Assembly: GCF_910592395.1 (NCBI RefSeq)
Contig: NC_088322.1
Coordinates: 6,009,431 to 6,073,430 of the forward strand
DNA: 64,000 bases
From: Lineus longissimus
Lineage: Eukaryota; Nemertea; Pilidiophora; Heteronemertea; Lineidae
Reading direction: 5' to 3'
Below, piece after piece: positions 33,008 through 45,089 of the stretch. Position 1 is the first letter of the stretch; the number at the start of each line of letters is the position of its first letter. The notes under the pieces were generated by a model. That model saw only the letters and a list, made by a program, of their open reading frames with translations. It did no database searches and had not been told where the DNA came from. The position numbers and the translations under genes were made by a program.

Positions 33008-33560
33008 GCTGAAATGTTTCTACCTTGTCTAAACCGCATTTGGTCTTAGGGACACCAGCTTCCTCGTGAAGATTTTCAGCCAGAATGTGACTTTCTCATG
33101 AGTGGATATTTGGGATCATCACAGAGTCGCGCTCATGCTATCACGATTACTCGTGCCAGGCAAAGTTCATCCTCCGTATTTTGTATTTCAATGAAACATT
33201 TTTTTTCCTTTTAACCTTTTACGTCAAGGCCAGAAATCCCCTTCAACCATTTCCCCCCAGCTGGCAAATTAGCGTGTATAAAATTGACATAAAATCCCTT
33301 CCTAAATATCCAGCCACCATTCACCCTTTCAATCTGGCTGAGAACCTTTTCGACTGTCAAGTCCTCAGGGGACATGAATGGAAGACTGATGTGCCCAAGA
33401 CCTGGACCCGAGATTACCAGCCTGACCCTATCCTGTGGTTGTACATTGTCTTAAGTCTGTTCAGTAATTCTGCGAAAATATTTGAGATGTAAAAAAGTAT
33501 GTCATTGAAAGACTGTCCCCTCTGCAATCCATTAACCCTCATTAAATAATCCCTCTGAAC
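33008..33560. other. Stretch without recognised genes
   Basis: Unremarkable DNA with short frames only. It lies between the polB fragment and the candidate exons at 33.6 kb. Confidence 0.5.
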
Positions 33561-35932
33561 AGTATTTTGTTTTGGCATATTTTTCTCCTTAATGGAAAGA
33601 AGTTCAAATGCTGGGTGGGATATAGGGGCAGCTTGGATATCACCATCATCTATATCATCACAGTTATCATCATCATTGTTATCATTGTCATCAAGAAGAG
33701 CAGTGAGGTCGACATCTACCTTCCGATTCTGATTACTCAGGTCGAAGAGGAGGTGCTCACTTGCTTGGCGGTCCTCTTCACTTCGACTTCAAGGAAGAGA
33801 TCATCCTCTTTGAGAGAGTGTGGCAAAAACTCTTGGCTTGGATTGCTCACAGTGCCCTTGCCACTTGGCTGTTCTGTTGTGTCAGGGAAAGCCGCTGAAT
33901 ACAACATCATGACCTCTCTCATTAGTGAGGAGTTGTCAATGGACACTTTGAGCCAATCAATTTCACTCCTTGGTGGCATTCATAGAAACTGCGGTGGTGG
34001 TAATGGTGAACATGATAGTTGTGGTGCTGAACATAGAAATTGCAGTGGTGGTAATGGTGAACATGATAGTTGTGGTGGAGGTTGTGAACATATAACTTAC
34101 GGTGGTGGTAGTGGTGAACATAGTATTTGTGGTGGTGTTGATGGTGGTAGTGGTTGTGGTGATGATGGTACTTCATCTGCAACTTTTGTATCCCCAGTTC
34201 TCGATGAAAGTAGATCAGGAAAGAGGGAATCATAGTATTCTGACATCTCCCAATCCGTAGTTTCATTGTCCATCTGGAGATACGTATTGAACGCTTCTTG
34301 AGTTAAAGGTGGTTTCTTTGCCTCTTTCCTCTTTTTGAGGAACACTTGTTCCTCAGAATCCTTATCCTTATCAGGAGCAAACATGTTTAGGAAACAATTT
34401 TGAAATGGATCCGCATCCAATCTGAGGGTTGTTTCCACATCCGGATAGCCATCGTCATCGAAACATGCCTGTCGAAGTAACTCCCTGGAAAGTCCAGTCA
34501 GGCAGTTGCATGTCTATTTGGACTTTCAGACACGGCCTCACCGTCTTTTCAAAATAATTTGTTTTTTATCACGCTCACCATTTCCAGATTTCCCACTCTG
34601 TCCCTATCTGTCAGAAGCGCCGGTTTGTCATTCTGAACTCACAACTTCACATAGTCCCTCAAGTGGCAAACAAGTCATGTCCAAGGAAGTTCTTGAGGGC
34701 CTGAAAGACATAAATTAATAAGGTAAATTTTTTTTTCATATGGAAATACGTATTCATGCTTAAAAACGTATAACACTTAATCAGTAAAAGAAAAATTTAA
34801 AAAACTTACTATTCGTGACGAGATCATCCGCAAGACTGACATGGCCGAGGTTTCCTTTTTTTTCTTGTCTTTTGCAACCCTGCAAAAGTGTAATCATTTT
34901 GAATATGCGTAGTATGTATTTTGAATACGCGTAGCATGTAATCGAGATGAGGAGGTAAAAATAAGAGTGTTCTGAATGTAAATTCTAAACTTACCAGTTA
35001 GATGACTTAGTGATTGGTGATGACGGTTGTTGTTGACGTGGCTGTAAAGCAGTGACAACCACTGAAACAAAGAATAATTAGATTGAATATCTGCCAAAAT
35101 AATGCTGGCATGAATCACATGGTGTAATACAGAGGAGGCGGGAGTAATAATAGGAGTGTTCGGAATGTAAATTTCAACTAACCAGTCAGAGGACTTGCGA
35201 CTGATGACAACGGCCATCGTTGACGTTACCGTGAAGCAGCGGCAACCACTGAAACAAAGAATCATTGTATTGAATATGTGCCAAATTAATGATGGCATGA
35301 CATACATGATGTAATACAAAGGAGGAAGTAAAAATAGGAGTGTTGTGAATGTAAATTTCAACCTACCAGGCAGAGGACTTGCTCTGTCTTCTGCCGCAAC
35401 TGTCGGGGAAGCACCCAATGCAGCTGGCTTGGTTGGCACAGGGCGTTGATGGCTCCACGAAGCAGCGGCACCCCCTGAAACAAAGAATAGTGCGATTGAA
35501 AATGTGCCAAAATAATACTGTCATGAGTTAAAACTTTAGTTGCGATTGTGATTGAAAAGTAGGAATGTTTTGAAAGTAAATTTTAACTCACTTATGCTGG
35601 GCAGCGTATGGAGTGCTGGACTCCCTAACGTTTGGGGCAAAGCATGTTGCCTGGGGAATGTTATGGGAAGCAGGGATGGCAGTATCCTCCCAGGCCTTGG
35701 CTCTGCCCTTGATTTAATGGTTTTGAGAGTCTGCCCTGAAAAAAATAGGAACGGATCAGATTGATGTTGAAGTATGGCATTGAAAAGCTGACCTGATCTG
35801 CAAATGAGATAAGGAATATGAATGAGAGTTGTGTAACATGAAAATAAGATTTATTCACCAGTCCTGCTGTTGCAGTGGTGGGAGGATAGTTATTTCGACA
35901 GCTGCCTCGACCTCTCCTCAGAGGTGCAGACC
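33560..35932 (-). CDS. Candidate multi-exon host gene with tandem exon duplication
   Basis: Minus-strand exon-like units with good borders: 35859-35932, 35592-35735, 35367-35474, 35183-35248, 34995-35061, 34810-34879, 34579-34700 and 34101-34484. Several acceptors read TTTGTTTCAG and donors GTAAGTT or GTGAGT. The first, second and third keep one phase (Pro/Arg/Ser-rich peptides such as PLRRGRGSCRNNYPP and SHQRPVPTKPAALGASP). The 34101-34484 exon encodes an acidic segment (FDDDGYPDVETTLRL, WEMSEYYDSLFPDL) and a Pro-rich end. Further acidic coding-like sequence is at 33560-33740. Other exons have in-frame stops, so part may be noncoding or decayed. It lies just 3' of PRIM2 on the same strand. 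Function unknown. Confidence 0.45.
33976..34178. repeat. GGTGGTNATGGTGAACATRR minisatellite
   Basis: Imperfect 27-36-bp units (GGTGGTAATGGTGAACATGATAGTT...) repeated about five times. On the minus strand the units encode a Pro-rich peptide at the end of the 34101-34484 exon. Confidence 0.8.
34900..35590 (-). repeat. ~187-bp genomic unit duplicated with its exon
   Basis: Units repeat at exon right ends 35061, 35248 and 35474, with a more diverged fourth at 35735. Each unit contains intron end (CTTTGTTTCAG), exon (opening TGGTTGYCRCTGCTT or GGGGTGCCGCTGCTT), donor, and the same intron start (AAATTTACATTC...ACTCYTATT). Confidence 0.85.
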
Positions 35933-36433
35933 CTACAGAAGTTACATTTAGTAACAAAAAATATCTCAAGGGAAAGGCAGAATTAAAAGGCCATTACAAG
36001 GTCAATAACATGGTGGCATTATGAAAATAATTTCAGAGAAATAGACTCGCCCTGCGACCAAAATCACAGGGCTCCGCACTGTGAATAAAATACCTTGAAT
36101 CTAGGTCATGTTATGGTCAAAGCCCCTGAGGAAGTTTTTGAAATGTTTTTGGAGAAATTGATTCTCCCTGTAAACAAATAATGTCTTCTGACCTAAATTC
36201 GTAGGGTTTCACCTTGAGGTAATTTCACAGGGCTTCGCCCTGTTAATATATTCCTTAGTCCTGTATACTTTTCTTGTGAACCAAATGCCATGAAATGCAG
36301 TTTTCGTAGTGGGCGGCACAACAACGTTGTGAAATAAACCATTTACGGGGCACAACCTCGATCTTTATGATGAAAAGAGTGGTCCTCTGAATAACCTCAA
36401 TCCTATCGTTTTCGAATTCTTCTCTAGAAATGG

Positions 36434-36439
36434 TTTATT
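36434..36439 (-). terminator. PRIM2 polyadenylation signal
   Basis: AATAAA on the minus strand about 55 bp after the PRIM2 stop. A second AATAAA lies near 36330. Confidence 0.65.
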
Positions 36440-36492
36440 TCAGCAACACCATATTATGAACTACCTGGTAATACATTTTAGCACTGTCATGG

Positions 36493-37395
36493 TTACAAAC
36501 CAATATCTTTCAACTTCTCTACCAAGTTTGTATAAGCAATAAAATAATCAGCAGGTTTTAAAATCTTTCGTGTTAAAGTCTTGAACACTTGAAATTCATC
36601 GTCCTTCTTAGAAATATAAGCATGTTCTAGTGCACCTTTGATATCACTATCACAGTCTGACGAAACAACACCTGCTAAAACGTCCAGTTTGTTCAAAGAA
36701 AGTTTATTTGAGGCTGTTTTACAATCACTGTTGGTATTGGTGGGTTTCTGTTCGCAAGTTTGTGAAAACTGTCCAGAGGGTTGACTAGTGTTCAACATAA
36801 AGGTAGGTTCAAGACCACTGACACAAATATCTGACATAGCTTTGAGACCGTGGATCTGTTTCAAGGACAATTCATGGATTGGTGCCAATTTGGAGTCATT
36901 TGTCACTGGCTCATTCAATTTTGTTGGTGACGGCTGACATTTTTGTTCAGGAGTTTGGCCAGATGTGTTCTGCACCTCACCACCCTCCTCGTACTCAATT
37001 TTGATCTTCTCGAGCAGAAATATTTCGTCTTCGCCCTCGAATTCTGTAATGGGCGACAAGCCTTGGTACTCCACCTCTTTTTTTACTTTGCATTCTGATT
37101 CGCTGGCAAAAAACTCCTGTGTTTCTTTCAAACATTGCAAGACTGAGTCATCATCTTTGCAACAAGTGCCACCTTGTTCCTTCTGAACAACTGGTACAGC
37201 CTTTTTGAAGAAATTCATGCTCTTGCTCAAGTAACAACCGCATGCATCACTCCATAGCTTCCTCGCGGAGAGATCAAGTATGTTTGACGCAATGAACTGT
37301 GGGATATCTTCCATGTCGAGTGCTGTCTGTAGATTCGATTGGTCGAAGTGTGAGAATGGACAACAAGCGACATCTCTTGGGGATAGGGAGATTGA
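36493..37395 (-). CDS. PRIM2: DNA primase large subunit, terminal exon
   Basis: Last coding exon of the large subunit of DNA primase, which works with the small subunit and polymerase alpha to make RNA primers. The acceptor is TTCATTTCAG at 37396. The first ~55 residues carry the third and fourth iron-sulfur ligands (CCPFSHFD and SDACGCYLS), matching the CPF-H and AC-KYF motifs of animal PRIM2. After them comes an acidic, low-complexity tail of ~235 residues (e.g. EFEGEDEIFLLEKIKIEYEE) ending LVEKLKDIGL at TAA 36493. Human PRIM2 has a much shorter tail. AATAAA follows at 36434-36439. Phase-0 join to 44265-44474. Confidence 0.9.
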   Translation of the reverse strand, partial: SISLSPRDVACCPFSHFDQSNLQTALDMEDIPQFIASNILDLSARKLWSDACGCYLSKSMNFFKKAVPVVQKEQGGTCCKDDDSVLQCLKETQEFFASESECKVKKEVEYQGLSPITEFEGEDEIFLLEKIKIEYEEGGEVQNTSGQTPEQKCQPSPTKLNEPVTNDSKLAPIHELSLKQIHGLKAMSDICVSGLEPTFMLNTSQPSGQFSQTCEQKPTNTNSDCKTASNKLSLNKLDVLAGVVSSDCDSDIKGALEHAYISKKDDEFQVFKTLTRKILKPADYFIAYTNLVEKLKDIGL

Positions 37396-38497
37396 CTGAA
37401 ATGAAATGAAAACAAAACTTGTTAAAGACATGTTGCATGATGATAAGCACTGACAGACTGACTTAACTATATCAAAATCCTAACAGGGCTAGACTTTAAC
37501 CTTTGATGTAAGTAGAGAATACTGATAGACTGGCCACTCTATCAACCACACATACACTTTAGTAACAGTGACATGATCGGAGTACCAACTGCGACTACCA
37601 TTTTTGAATCCAAAATGGCCACCATTACACGACAGTAATAGTGGTTAAAATCATATTTTCTAAAAGGAGTTTGAATAATACAGATACAAACAAATTAAAG
37701 CAGCTACACATAGGTTTTTTTGGGTAAGGCATGACAAATTGCACCATTGGCAGACATGTTGGTCACCTCTGAGCCTTTTTAGGGTATATTTTAGAATTTT
37801 GTTGTTGGAAAATTTGGAACTTTTAGGAAATAAGTTATTAAAATTACGGAAAATATACTCAGCAGGTGTTTCCAAACTCAGTAACTGGGTTGTCGGACCA
37901 ACAAGCTGATAAACGTTTCAACAAGCCATTAATCTTTGCCAACAAGCTAAAAATAGTTCTTATCACAATGTAGTTCCCTTTTTACACGTTATTTTTAAAA
38001 AAATATCTTTCCCTGCTCAAAGAACACAGTTTCATGTTCCTGGGGTATTTTGGCGATAAATGTAATCCAGATGCATCATATGACTGACAAGTTGACTCGA
38101 GCATAACCAAGTGCGGCATGCTTTCCATATATACACTCCAGACACATTTGACCAGCTTCGTCCTGTCATTCGGTACCACTGCGGCAAGTCGTAACTATTC
38201 CCGGGGTTTCATCTTTATTCATTCAATGTGAAACCCCTCTTAGTGGACACCCTTGCTACTGCTAGATAGATACCGACACCTGGAAGGGTGAATCTTTAAC
38301 GGTGGATACTTTCACTGACCTTACAGAGTTGACAAGATTGCCAAAAAAAAGAGGAGGATGCTCGGTCCATCCGATTGTTCATATAACTTCATGTAATGAG
38401 TGTGATTACAAGTTGAAGATTGTTACAGAGAGTAAATCTTACTAGTTGCCATGGTTTCTTCAACAGTCGCAACCCAGTAGACAACCAGTTACTGCAG

Positions 38498-38880
38498 CCT
38501 GGACCTTTACATCATATCCGTTGACGTTCAGCTTAAGACAAACAAGTCCATTAGATGCATGGTCACACCATAGGGCAACTAGTAAATGCAATTTGGACCT
38601 TTGTATCAATTCCTTGGAAGTGCAGGTTGTGAAATACCAGTTCAGTCAATGCATGGTCACAACCTTGGGGCAAGTAGTTAAGGCAGTATGGACCTTTACA
38701 TCAAATCCTTTGAAGAACAGTTTGAGACAAACCTGCCCAGTAGATGCATGGTCACAACCAGAAACATTCTGAACCTTTACATCAATTACTTTGAAGTATA
38801 GGTTGGTTGCGACAACTAGTCCAGTGAACATGGTCTAGCCTAAGCCAAACAGCCATGCAGTAATTGCCGCCAGCTTTACA
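38498..38880 (+). repeat. Degenerate ~80-95-bp tandem repeat
   Basis: The word TGGACCTTTACATCAAWTCCTTTGAAG starts at 38500, 38594, 38689 and 38770, followed in three of the four units by a shared RATGCATGGTCACAMC part. A weaker fifth copy begins near 38870. Confidence 0.8.
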
Positions 38881-40259
38881 TCAGGGACAACCAATCAGTT
38901 GCAAAGCGAGGACCAAGTCCAAGGGGTATGATATTCTAGTCCACATTGATTATAGCAAGTAAAAACTTTAACAAATACAATGAATTTTTTGTAGATCAAC
39001 TGCCACATACAGTTTATTTCATTTTATTTTTAGTTACTAATACAATGAAAAAGAATGAAATACTAGGATCGACTGGTTCTTCTGATAACCGCGCAGGTGG
39101 GCGCTGATGTTAGATGGGAGGTGCGAGGTGTTCGTTTGGTTCTATGAAAACAGATCCGCTCCTCTCTCTTGGTCTTTTGTTACGTGGTCACCAAAGCGTT
39201 GAAATACAGCACCTGTCGATCATCCCTGTAAAACATGATAACATTTGTTTAAAGGTTCAGGTCTGATTACACTTATCTGACGGACGGCAATCCACCATTT
39301 TGCTGGACAGTACTAAAGCTTGGGCAAAGCATAGAATTGAATGCAATTAGCCTACTGCTTCCTTGGTCAGTTTTCATATTTGAAGTATTTCATGTCAGGC
39401 AACCAAAAATTTCTGAAATATTTTTGGGAAGGGGGGGGATTTTGACATCAGAGGTGTGCGACTATGCGGTCTTTTTACCTTTTTTTGCGGCTGGTTTGTT
39501 CCGGTTTGTTGCGGCCAGCAGTGGCTTCCTCAACCTGGTGTGTAAGGGCCTCTATCACTGATACCAATCTCGGGCAAAAGAAATGGTTTTAGTGCGGGGT
39601 AGAATTCTTTTTTCAACACATTGACAACCCTAGGCATGTACATTTGTAAACATCAATGATGCATGTACATTTTAAAAGTACGATGACGTATTTTCGGACA
39701 AAGACAACATCAAAATTTAGAGTTCTCACCCCTACCCTGACCATTCATTTGCTTCAGATCAATGAAATAGAACCCTGACAATGACTCTGAGCTGCCTTTC
39801 ACTGAATTCATTCAAGCACTGAAAGCCAGCATAATTGAAGACCAGGTGTTCAATGAGTAACGGTTCCAGGGATGCTGACCTGACCCAAATGCACAGTGCA
39901 TGTTGTATGGAAGAAGGGTAACATGATCCGGAGGTTGGCACTATCAATTCAGGCTGTCATTCAATTACTTTGTGTCGAGCAATTTGATTGGCCACCCGTT
40001 TATGATGGTGCGTCAAACAGATTACCTGGCGGGAGTTATCGTTGGTGAAAGGAGGAGACTTTAGGACTGATATTCATCGCCGATAAGTCAGCATGACAAC
40101 TTCATGTTCTTCAACGTTTAAGAATTAGAAGGCCCTAAGGGTGTCACTCAAATTGTACCCTGTTGCATGCATCCTGACCTTTCGACAAAATAAATCCATA
40201 TTCATTGGTTTAGCATGGTTTGTCACAAGATTTTTTTCTTAGGTTTGTCTGAAGTGCAC

Positions 40260-42070
40260 CTTCCGGTACCGAACAGCAACAAACCACCAAGGGATGAAAT
40301 CAATGCATCAAGCCATTCTCAAGTTATCCTGCGGAAACGACAATTTTACGAAAAATGTTGATGGCCCCCTAGTGGCAAAACCGAGAATCGCATCGCACCC
40401 ATTATTGAAAGGAGCATCCCCCTACTCCACTCCGATATTCCCACAACAAATAAAATCAATCGCAAAGGCTCAAGTTATCGTGCGGAAACCAAAAATGTTG
40501 ACAGCCCCCTAGTGGCAAAACCAAGAATCCCATCGCGCTGAATATCGAAAGGGAACCTTCCCCTTACCGACACCAATGAACCACAGAGTGGCGAAATCAA
40601 TGCAAAAAGCAGTTCTCAAGTTTTCCTTCGGAAACAGAAAATGTGGATACCGAGCCACAGTCCTGCCATTTCGGTAAACTGATAACCAGGAATTTTTGGG
40701 AAAAAAACCTAATTGATTAAAAAATAAAAAATGAAAATGTAGCATCGAAAAGTGAGCATAACCCCTTAGCCCACACCTGCTGAAGATGACATGATAGTAA
40801 AGTTGGCTCAGTGGAATATGCTCATCATTCGTGAGATACAGCTGAAAGTAGTTTGTGAGAAAAAGGGCCCTTTTTGGCTGATGAGCAAAAGTGCCAAAAG
40901 TGCCAAAGTACACAATGGCATCATTAGGACCAACATAGAACTCAATGATGAAAATTCCAGCATCAGTAGTTATGGAGACATGCTCAAGAAACCAATAATG
41001 GTCAATTTAGTCTATTTGATCTCTGTGACCTTGAAAAGCATGTCAAAATAAAAACCCAGGTATTATATGTGATGTAGTCCAGAGTAAAAATTTCATGATT
41101 TTAGCCAGCAATATCCATGATATATATCCAAAAGCACTTTTTCATATGAAGCGCTCTTCCCCTGGGGCGAAGCATAGTTCGAAAATCATCAAAAGAGCCA
41201 AAAGGTACAATGGCACATAACACCTTCAAATCACCCGAAGATGAAATGCCTAGCATTTACGGAGATATGCTCTGGAAACCAAATACGGTAAATTTACGCT
41301 ATTTTACCTCTGTGACCTTGAAAAGTACGTCAAATCATAAACCTGGGTAATATGTGATGAAGTCTCATCAGCAGTGTCCACAGTAAAAATTTCATGATTT
41401 TAGCTCACATAATTCCTGAGATAAAGCCAAAAGTAGTTTTTCACATGAAGCTCTACCTGGGGCTGAGTGTATTTCGAAAATTGTCAAAACCGCCAAAGGC
41501 ACAATGGCACCATAAGACCTTCAAACCACCCGCAGATGAAAAGCCTAGCCTCAATAGCTATAGAGATATTCTCCAGAAACCAATTACAGTCAATTAAGAC
41601 TATTTGACCCCTGTGACCTTGAAAAGTAGGTCAAATAAAAAGCACGGGTATTATGTGTTGTAGTCTCATGAGCAGTGTCCACAGTAAAAATTTCATGATT
41701 TATGAGATATAGCCAGAAGTAGTTTTTCACATGAAGCCTGGGGCTAATTATAGTTTGCAAATCGTCAAAACTGCCAAAAGCCACAATAGCAACATAAGAC
41801 CTTCAAACAACCCAAAGATTAATATCCTAGCATCAATAGCTATGGAGAAGTGCTCCAGAAACCAATTACGGTCAATTTACACTATTAGACCCGTGACCTT
41901 GAAAAGAAGGTCAAATAAAAAGCCCGGGTATTATGTGATGTAGTCTCATGAGCAGTGTCCACATTAAAAATGTCATGATTTTAGCTAGCATAATTTATGA
42001 GACATAGCCAAAAATAGTTTTTTAACATGAAGCGCCCCGTGGGGTCAGGTGCAGTTCAAAAATCGTCAAA
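40260..42070 (+). repeat. ~290-bp direct repeats, diverged copy of the GAC family
   Basis: The CTGTGACCTTGAAAAG word falls at about 41022, 41310, 41610 and 41890 (282-301 bp apart), followed each time by a GTCAAAT/GGTATTATGTGATGTAGTC block. On the left, GCCCCCTAGTGGCAAAACC recurs 140 bp apart (40364, 40504). No GAC tract is visible, so the right end may be lost. Confidence 0.85.
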
Positions 42071-42781
42071 AAAAACTGCATTCATATAAGAAGGAGAGGT
42101 TACTAGCACCTCACTTCTTAACATAATGTATCATTCAACCGCAATTCAGAGAAATCATATATAAGGCACTTTAATTTGAGAATGGTTGAACTTACAACTC
42201 ATCAGAACCAGTACCCGATGACATGGATATTTGACACAGTAATCTCCAACCGGATGTGTTGTATAAAATCGGGTAAAGTTTGATGGAACGTTAATGTTAT
42301 TATAGCTTTCCCCTGAAGAAATTCCAGCGTGGTCTGACTCATAAAATACTTGACTCTAGAAATGGAAAGATTTATCCCCTCACCCCCTGACCGTTAGGTA
42401 AAATATTCCCTGCAGCGATGCTGGAAGTTGCATATAAAAGTATATGAGTATGGTTGAAAGACGCATGACCAGACCTGAAGTTAAAGCCGAGAACCGGTCT
42501 CATTACAAAAACAAAGGCTTTTCATGATCAGAGGAAAGGATGGTTTTGAACAAATGTTAGTCTGCCAATAAATCCATATAACGAATGGTCTCATAGCAAC
42601 TTCTCTAAGCAGAATAATAATATAATCAGAATATCAAGGTTGGGTGAGAATACATCGTTCCACGATGGAATAAAAGGAATATGTAGGGCCATGAATATTA
42701 ATGTGTGATGGAGATGTCTACATCATGTGACCTAAGATGGCCGGTCATACCGAAAGCTCAGGGATACGACAAGAAATATGA

Positions 42782-43885
42782 AATGGCCAGGGCCATTGTG
42801 CTCACCTCATGTGGAGGAAAGATGGATAAAGAGCATGGTATTGTGTCATGTAGTGTTAGGTTTGATGTAGGTCCAAGCAATTACAATTTCCCCAAAATGG
42901 CCAATTTACAATACATTCGACCTCTGTGACCTTGAAAAGTAGGTCAAATCAAAGAAGACCCGGGTGACACATTGAATGGTTGTTAGAATTAGATGTACCT
43001 ATGATATAAAATTGGTGCCAATCAGGCAAGTCATTACTAGGAATAATGGCATTTTGAAGAATTTAGGATTTGGCCCCCTCCCTGGAGGCCAAACGGCAAA
43101 TCAGATCGCACCAAACTTCGGTACCTGAGATCACCTGACCAAGGGGTACATGTGTACTTAATTTGTGATCAATAGTCATTGCAGTTAAGAAACGTGCCAT
43201 AGTTACGGCCTGACGGCGGATTTACGCCATTTGACCTCTGTGACCTTGACAAGAAGGTCAAATTAAAAACCTGTGTGACATATACTGTATGGTGGTTAGA
43301 TGTACCCATGATATCAAATTGGTGGCAATCGGGCAAGAAGTTAAGGAATAATCACATTTTTAAGGTTTTTGGATTTTGCCCCCTGGTGGTCAAGTGGTGA
43401 ATCATATTGGACCAAACTTCGGTCCCTAAGATCACCTGACTAAGGGGTAAATGTGTACCAAATTTGGTATCAATAGCCATTGCAGTTTAGAAACGTGCCA
43501 TCGTTACATCCTAACGGCCAATTTACACCATTTGACCTCTGTGACCTTGAAAAGGAGGTCAAATCGAAAACCCGGAGGATATATGATGCACCTTTGCTAG
43601 AAGTACCTACCATATTTTTTTCAAAATTTCCCGACTACTATTAAGGGAGATATTGCATATTTTCACTTTTAACCATGAAACGAATCGGACCGAAACTTGG
43701 TCTCCAAGGTGTCATTACATAAGGGTACATGTGTACCAAGTTTCAACTCAATAGGTCTAACAGTTACGAAACGTGCCCTGCTAACGGACGACGGACGACG
43801 ACGACGACGACGACGACGACGACAACGACGACGGACGCCACGGTATGGGATAAGCTCACTTCTGCTAAGAGGTGAGCTAAAAAGC
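42782..43885 (+). mobile_element. GAC-family element, copy with 3 units
   Basis: Inverted ends GCTCACCTC (42800-42808) and GAGGTGAGC (43869-43877). The GACCTCTGTGACCTTG word is at 42919, 43233 and 43534 (314 and 301 bp apart). A (GAC)n tract lies at 43786-43832. No coding. Confidence 0.85.
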
Positions 43886-44264
43886 ATAATTTTGTGATCT
43901 CAAAGCTGCGTAGAAACATTTCAAAACGTTGGAATCTTCTATCACATCACTCAGAGGAACATATCACCTGAATATCAGGGATGGACACGATATATTCTCA
44001 ACAAAATAGAGGTGGAAGCACGAACCCTGATCCGAAAGAAGGAAAGTGATTTTAAAGTTATGGAACGGTCGAAATTCAAAGCTACAATGAAGCCCAGTAA
44101 AAAAACCCCGTTTTCCTCACACATGGAACAGCTCTGTCTTATCTATTGTTTGGTGTTGAAGGACTAGGCTAATGCTTCGGTTGGGAAGGATGATCTTGTA
44201 GGAAGATCAGAACTAAAGTAAATCGTGATCAAGGGGGCTAGAAAGGAAGTAATTAGTCACTAAC

Positions 44265-44474
44265 TTGTAGTGCTTGACATGTATGAGCCCTGTAGTTGAT
44301 CCGCGATCCCTCTAGACCATACAGATGTCTGATACTGTATGTGTAATGCTTTGTCTTCTTTTGCCAGTCACGAGTGCTGTCATCCTTGGCTGGCTGAGAG
44401 TATTCTTGTTTCCAGAATTTTAGTGATTCATGGACTGTTAGGCCGATCTCTTTCAGGTAAAGTGTGTAGATTAC
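44265..44474 (-). CDS. PRIM2: DNA primase large subunit, internal exon
   Basis: 70 codons in phase 0, acceptor CTATTTTCAG at 44475, donor GTTAGT. It reads VIYTLYLKEIGLTVHESLKF, matching the GLFLKGIGLTLEQALQF region of animal PRIM2. HYTYSIRHLYGLEGSR follows, corresponding to YSYNIRHSFGKEGKR. The second iron-sulfur cysteine is in YRAHTCQAL. A short Ser/Asp/Lys insert (SQPAKDDSTRDWQKKTK) is longer than in vertebrates. The cluster domain contacts the template-primer end during primer synthesis. Confidence 0.93.
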
Positions 44475-44702
44475 CTGAAAATAGAAGTTGTTTTTCATCA
44501 TTGTCAGTCTATGATTTATTCCACATGGACTTGACCACGTTCTTGAATTGAAAGGGATTGATAAGTAGAACATTGGCTTGAAAATGCTTGAAAATCTGTC
44601 TATTCTACAAAATTACAAAATGTATTTGCTTACTTTACGTATAGTATTTATTGGCTCATCAGACTTATATGTTTAGAAGAATAGTCCTTTGCACAAACAC
44701 GT

Positions 44703-45000
44703 GTGGAGTTCATCAGTGACCTGTCTGGTGAGTATCATATTACTAACATCAAAACAGGAGTAATGGACTATGAATGGTCACATAAAATAATTCCATTGTC
44801 AACATGGCAAGATAAATGCACAAAAAATAACATGTATAAAATCTCAAATCAGCAGTCTGTATACCCTGCTAGAGTTTGATTCACAGGATAAACACTGTAG
44901 AGTTCATCAGTGACATGTCAGGTGAGTATCATGTAACTAACATCATAACAGCAGAATTCCATTGTCAACATGGCAAGATAAATGCACAAAAATAAGATGC
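44703..45000 (+). repeat. ~190-bp tandem duplication
   Basis: GGAGTTCATCAGTGACCTGTC...TGAGTATCAT (44708) and AGAGTTCATCAGTGACATGTC...TGAGTATCAT (44891) repeat. The following CCATTGTCAACATGGCAAGATAAATGCACAAAAA is at 44795 and 44956. Confidence 0.8.
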
Positions 45001-45089
45001 ACTAGTATCAAAACTTCACATCAGCAGTATACCCTGGCATTGACTGGTGAAAGGAACAAACAGATGTCAACAATGACTAGACTTTAGAC

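Larger units (their letters stand above)
37396..44264 (-). other. PRIM2 intron of 6.9 kb, repeat-filled
   Basis: No gene found. It holds a degenerate ~90-bp tandem repeat (38.5 kb) and two copies of the ~300-bp-repeat family (40.3-42.1 and 42.8-43.9 kb). The rest (37.4-38.4 and 38.9-40.2 kb) shows nothing I can name. Confidence 0.7.

Noticed and set aside
33567-34235. 222-codon plus-strand frame with HDSCGGG-type repeats
   Set aside because: It is the antisense of the GGT minisatellite and of better minus-strand exons; no family match.
43669-43897. Arg-rich frames on both strands
   Set aside because: They are translations of the (GAC)n tract.
44339-44551. Plus-strand 70-codon frame
   Set aside because: Shadow of the PRIM2 exon at 44265-44474.
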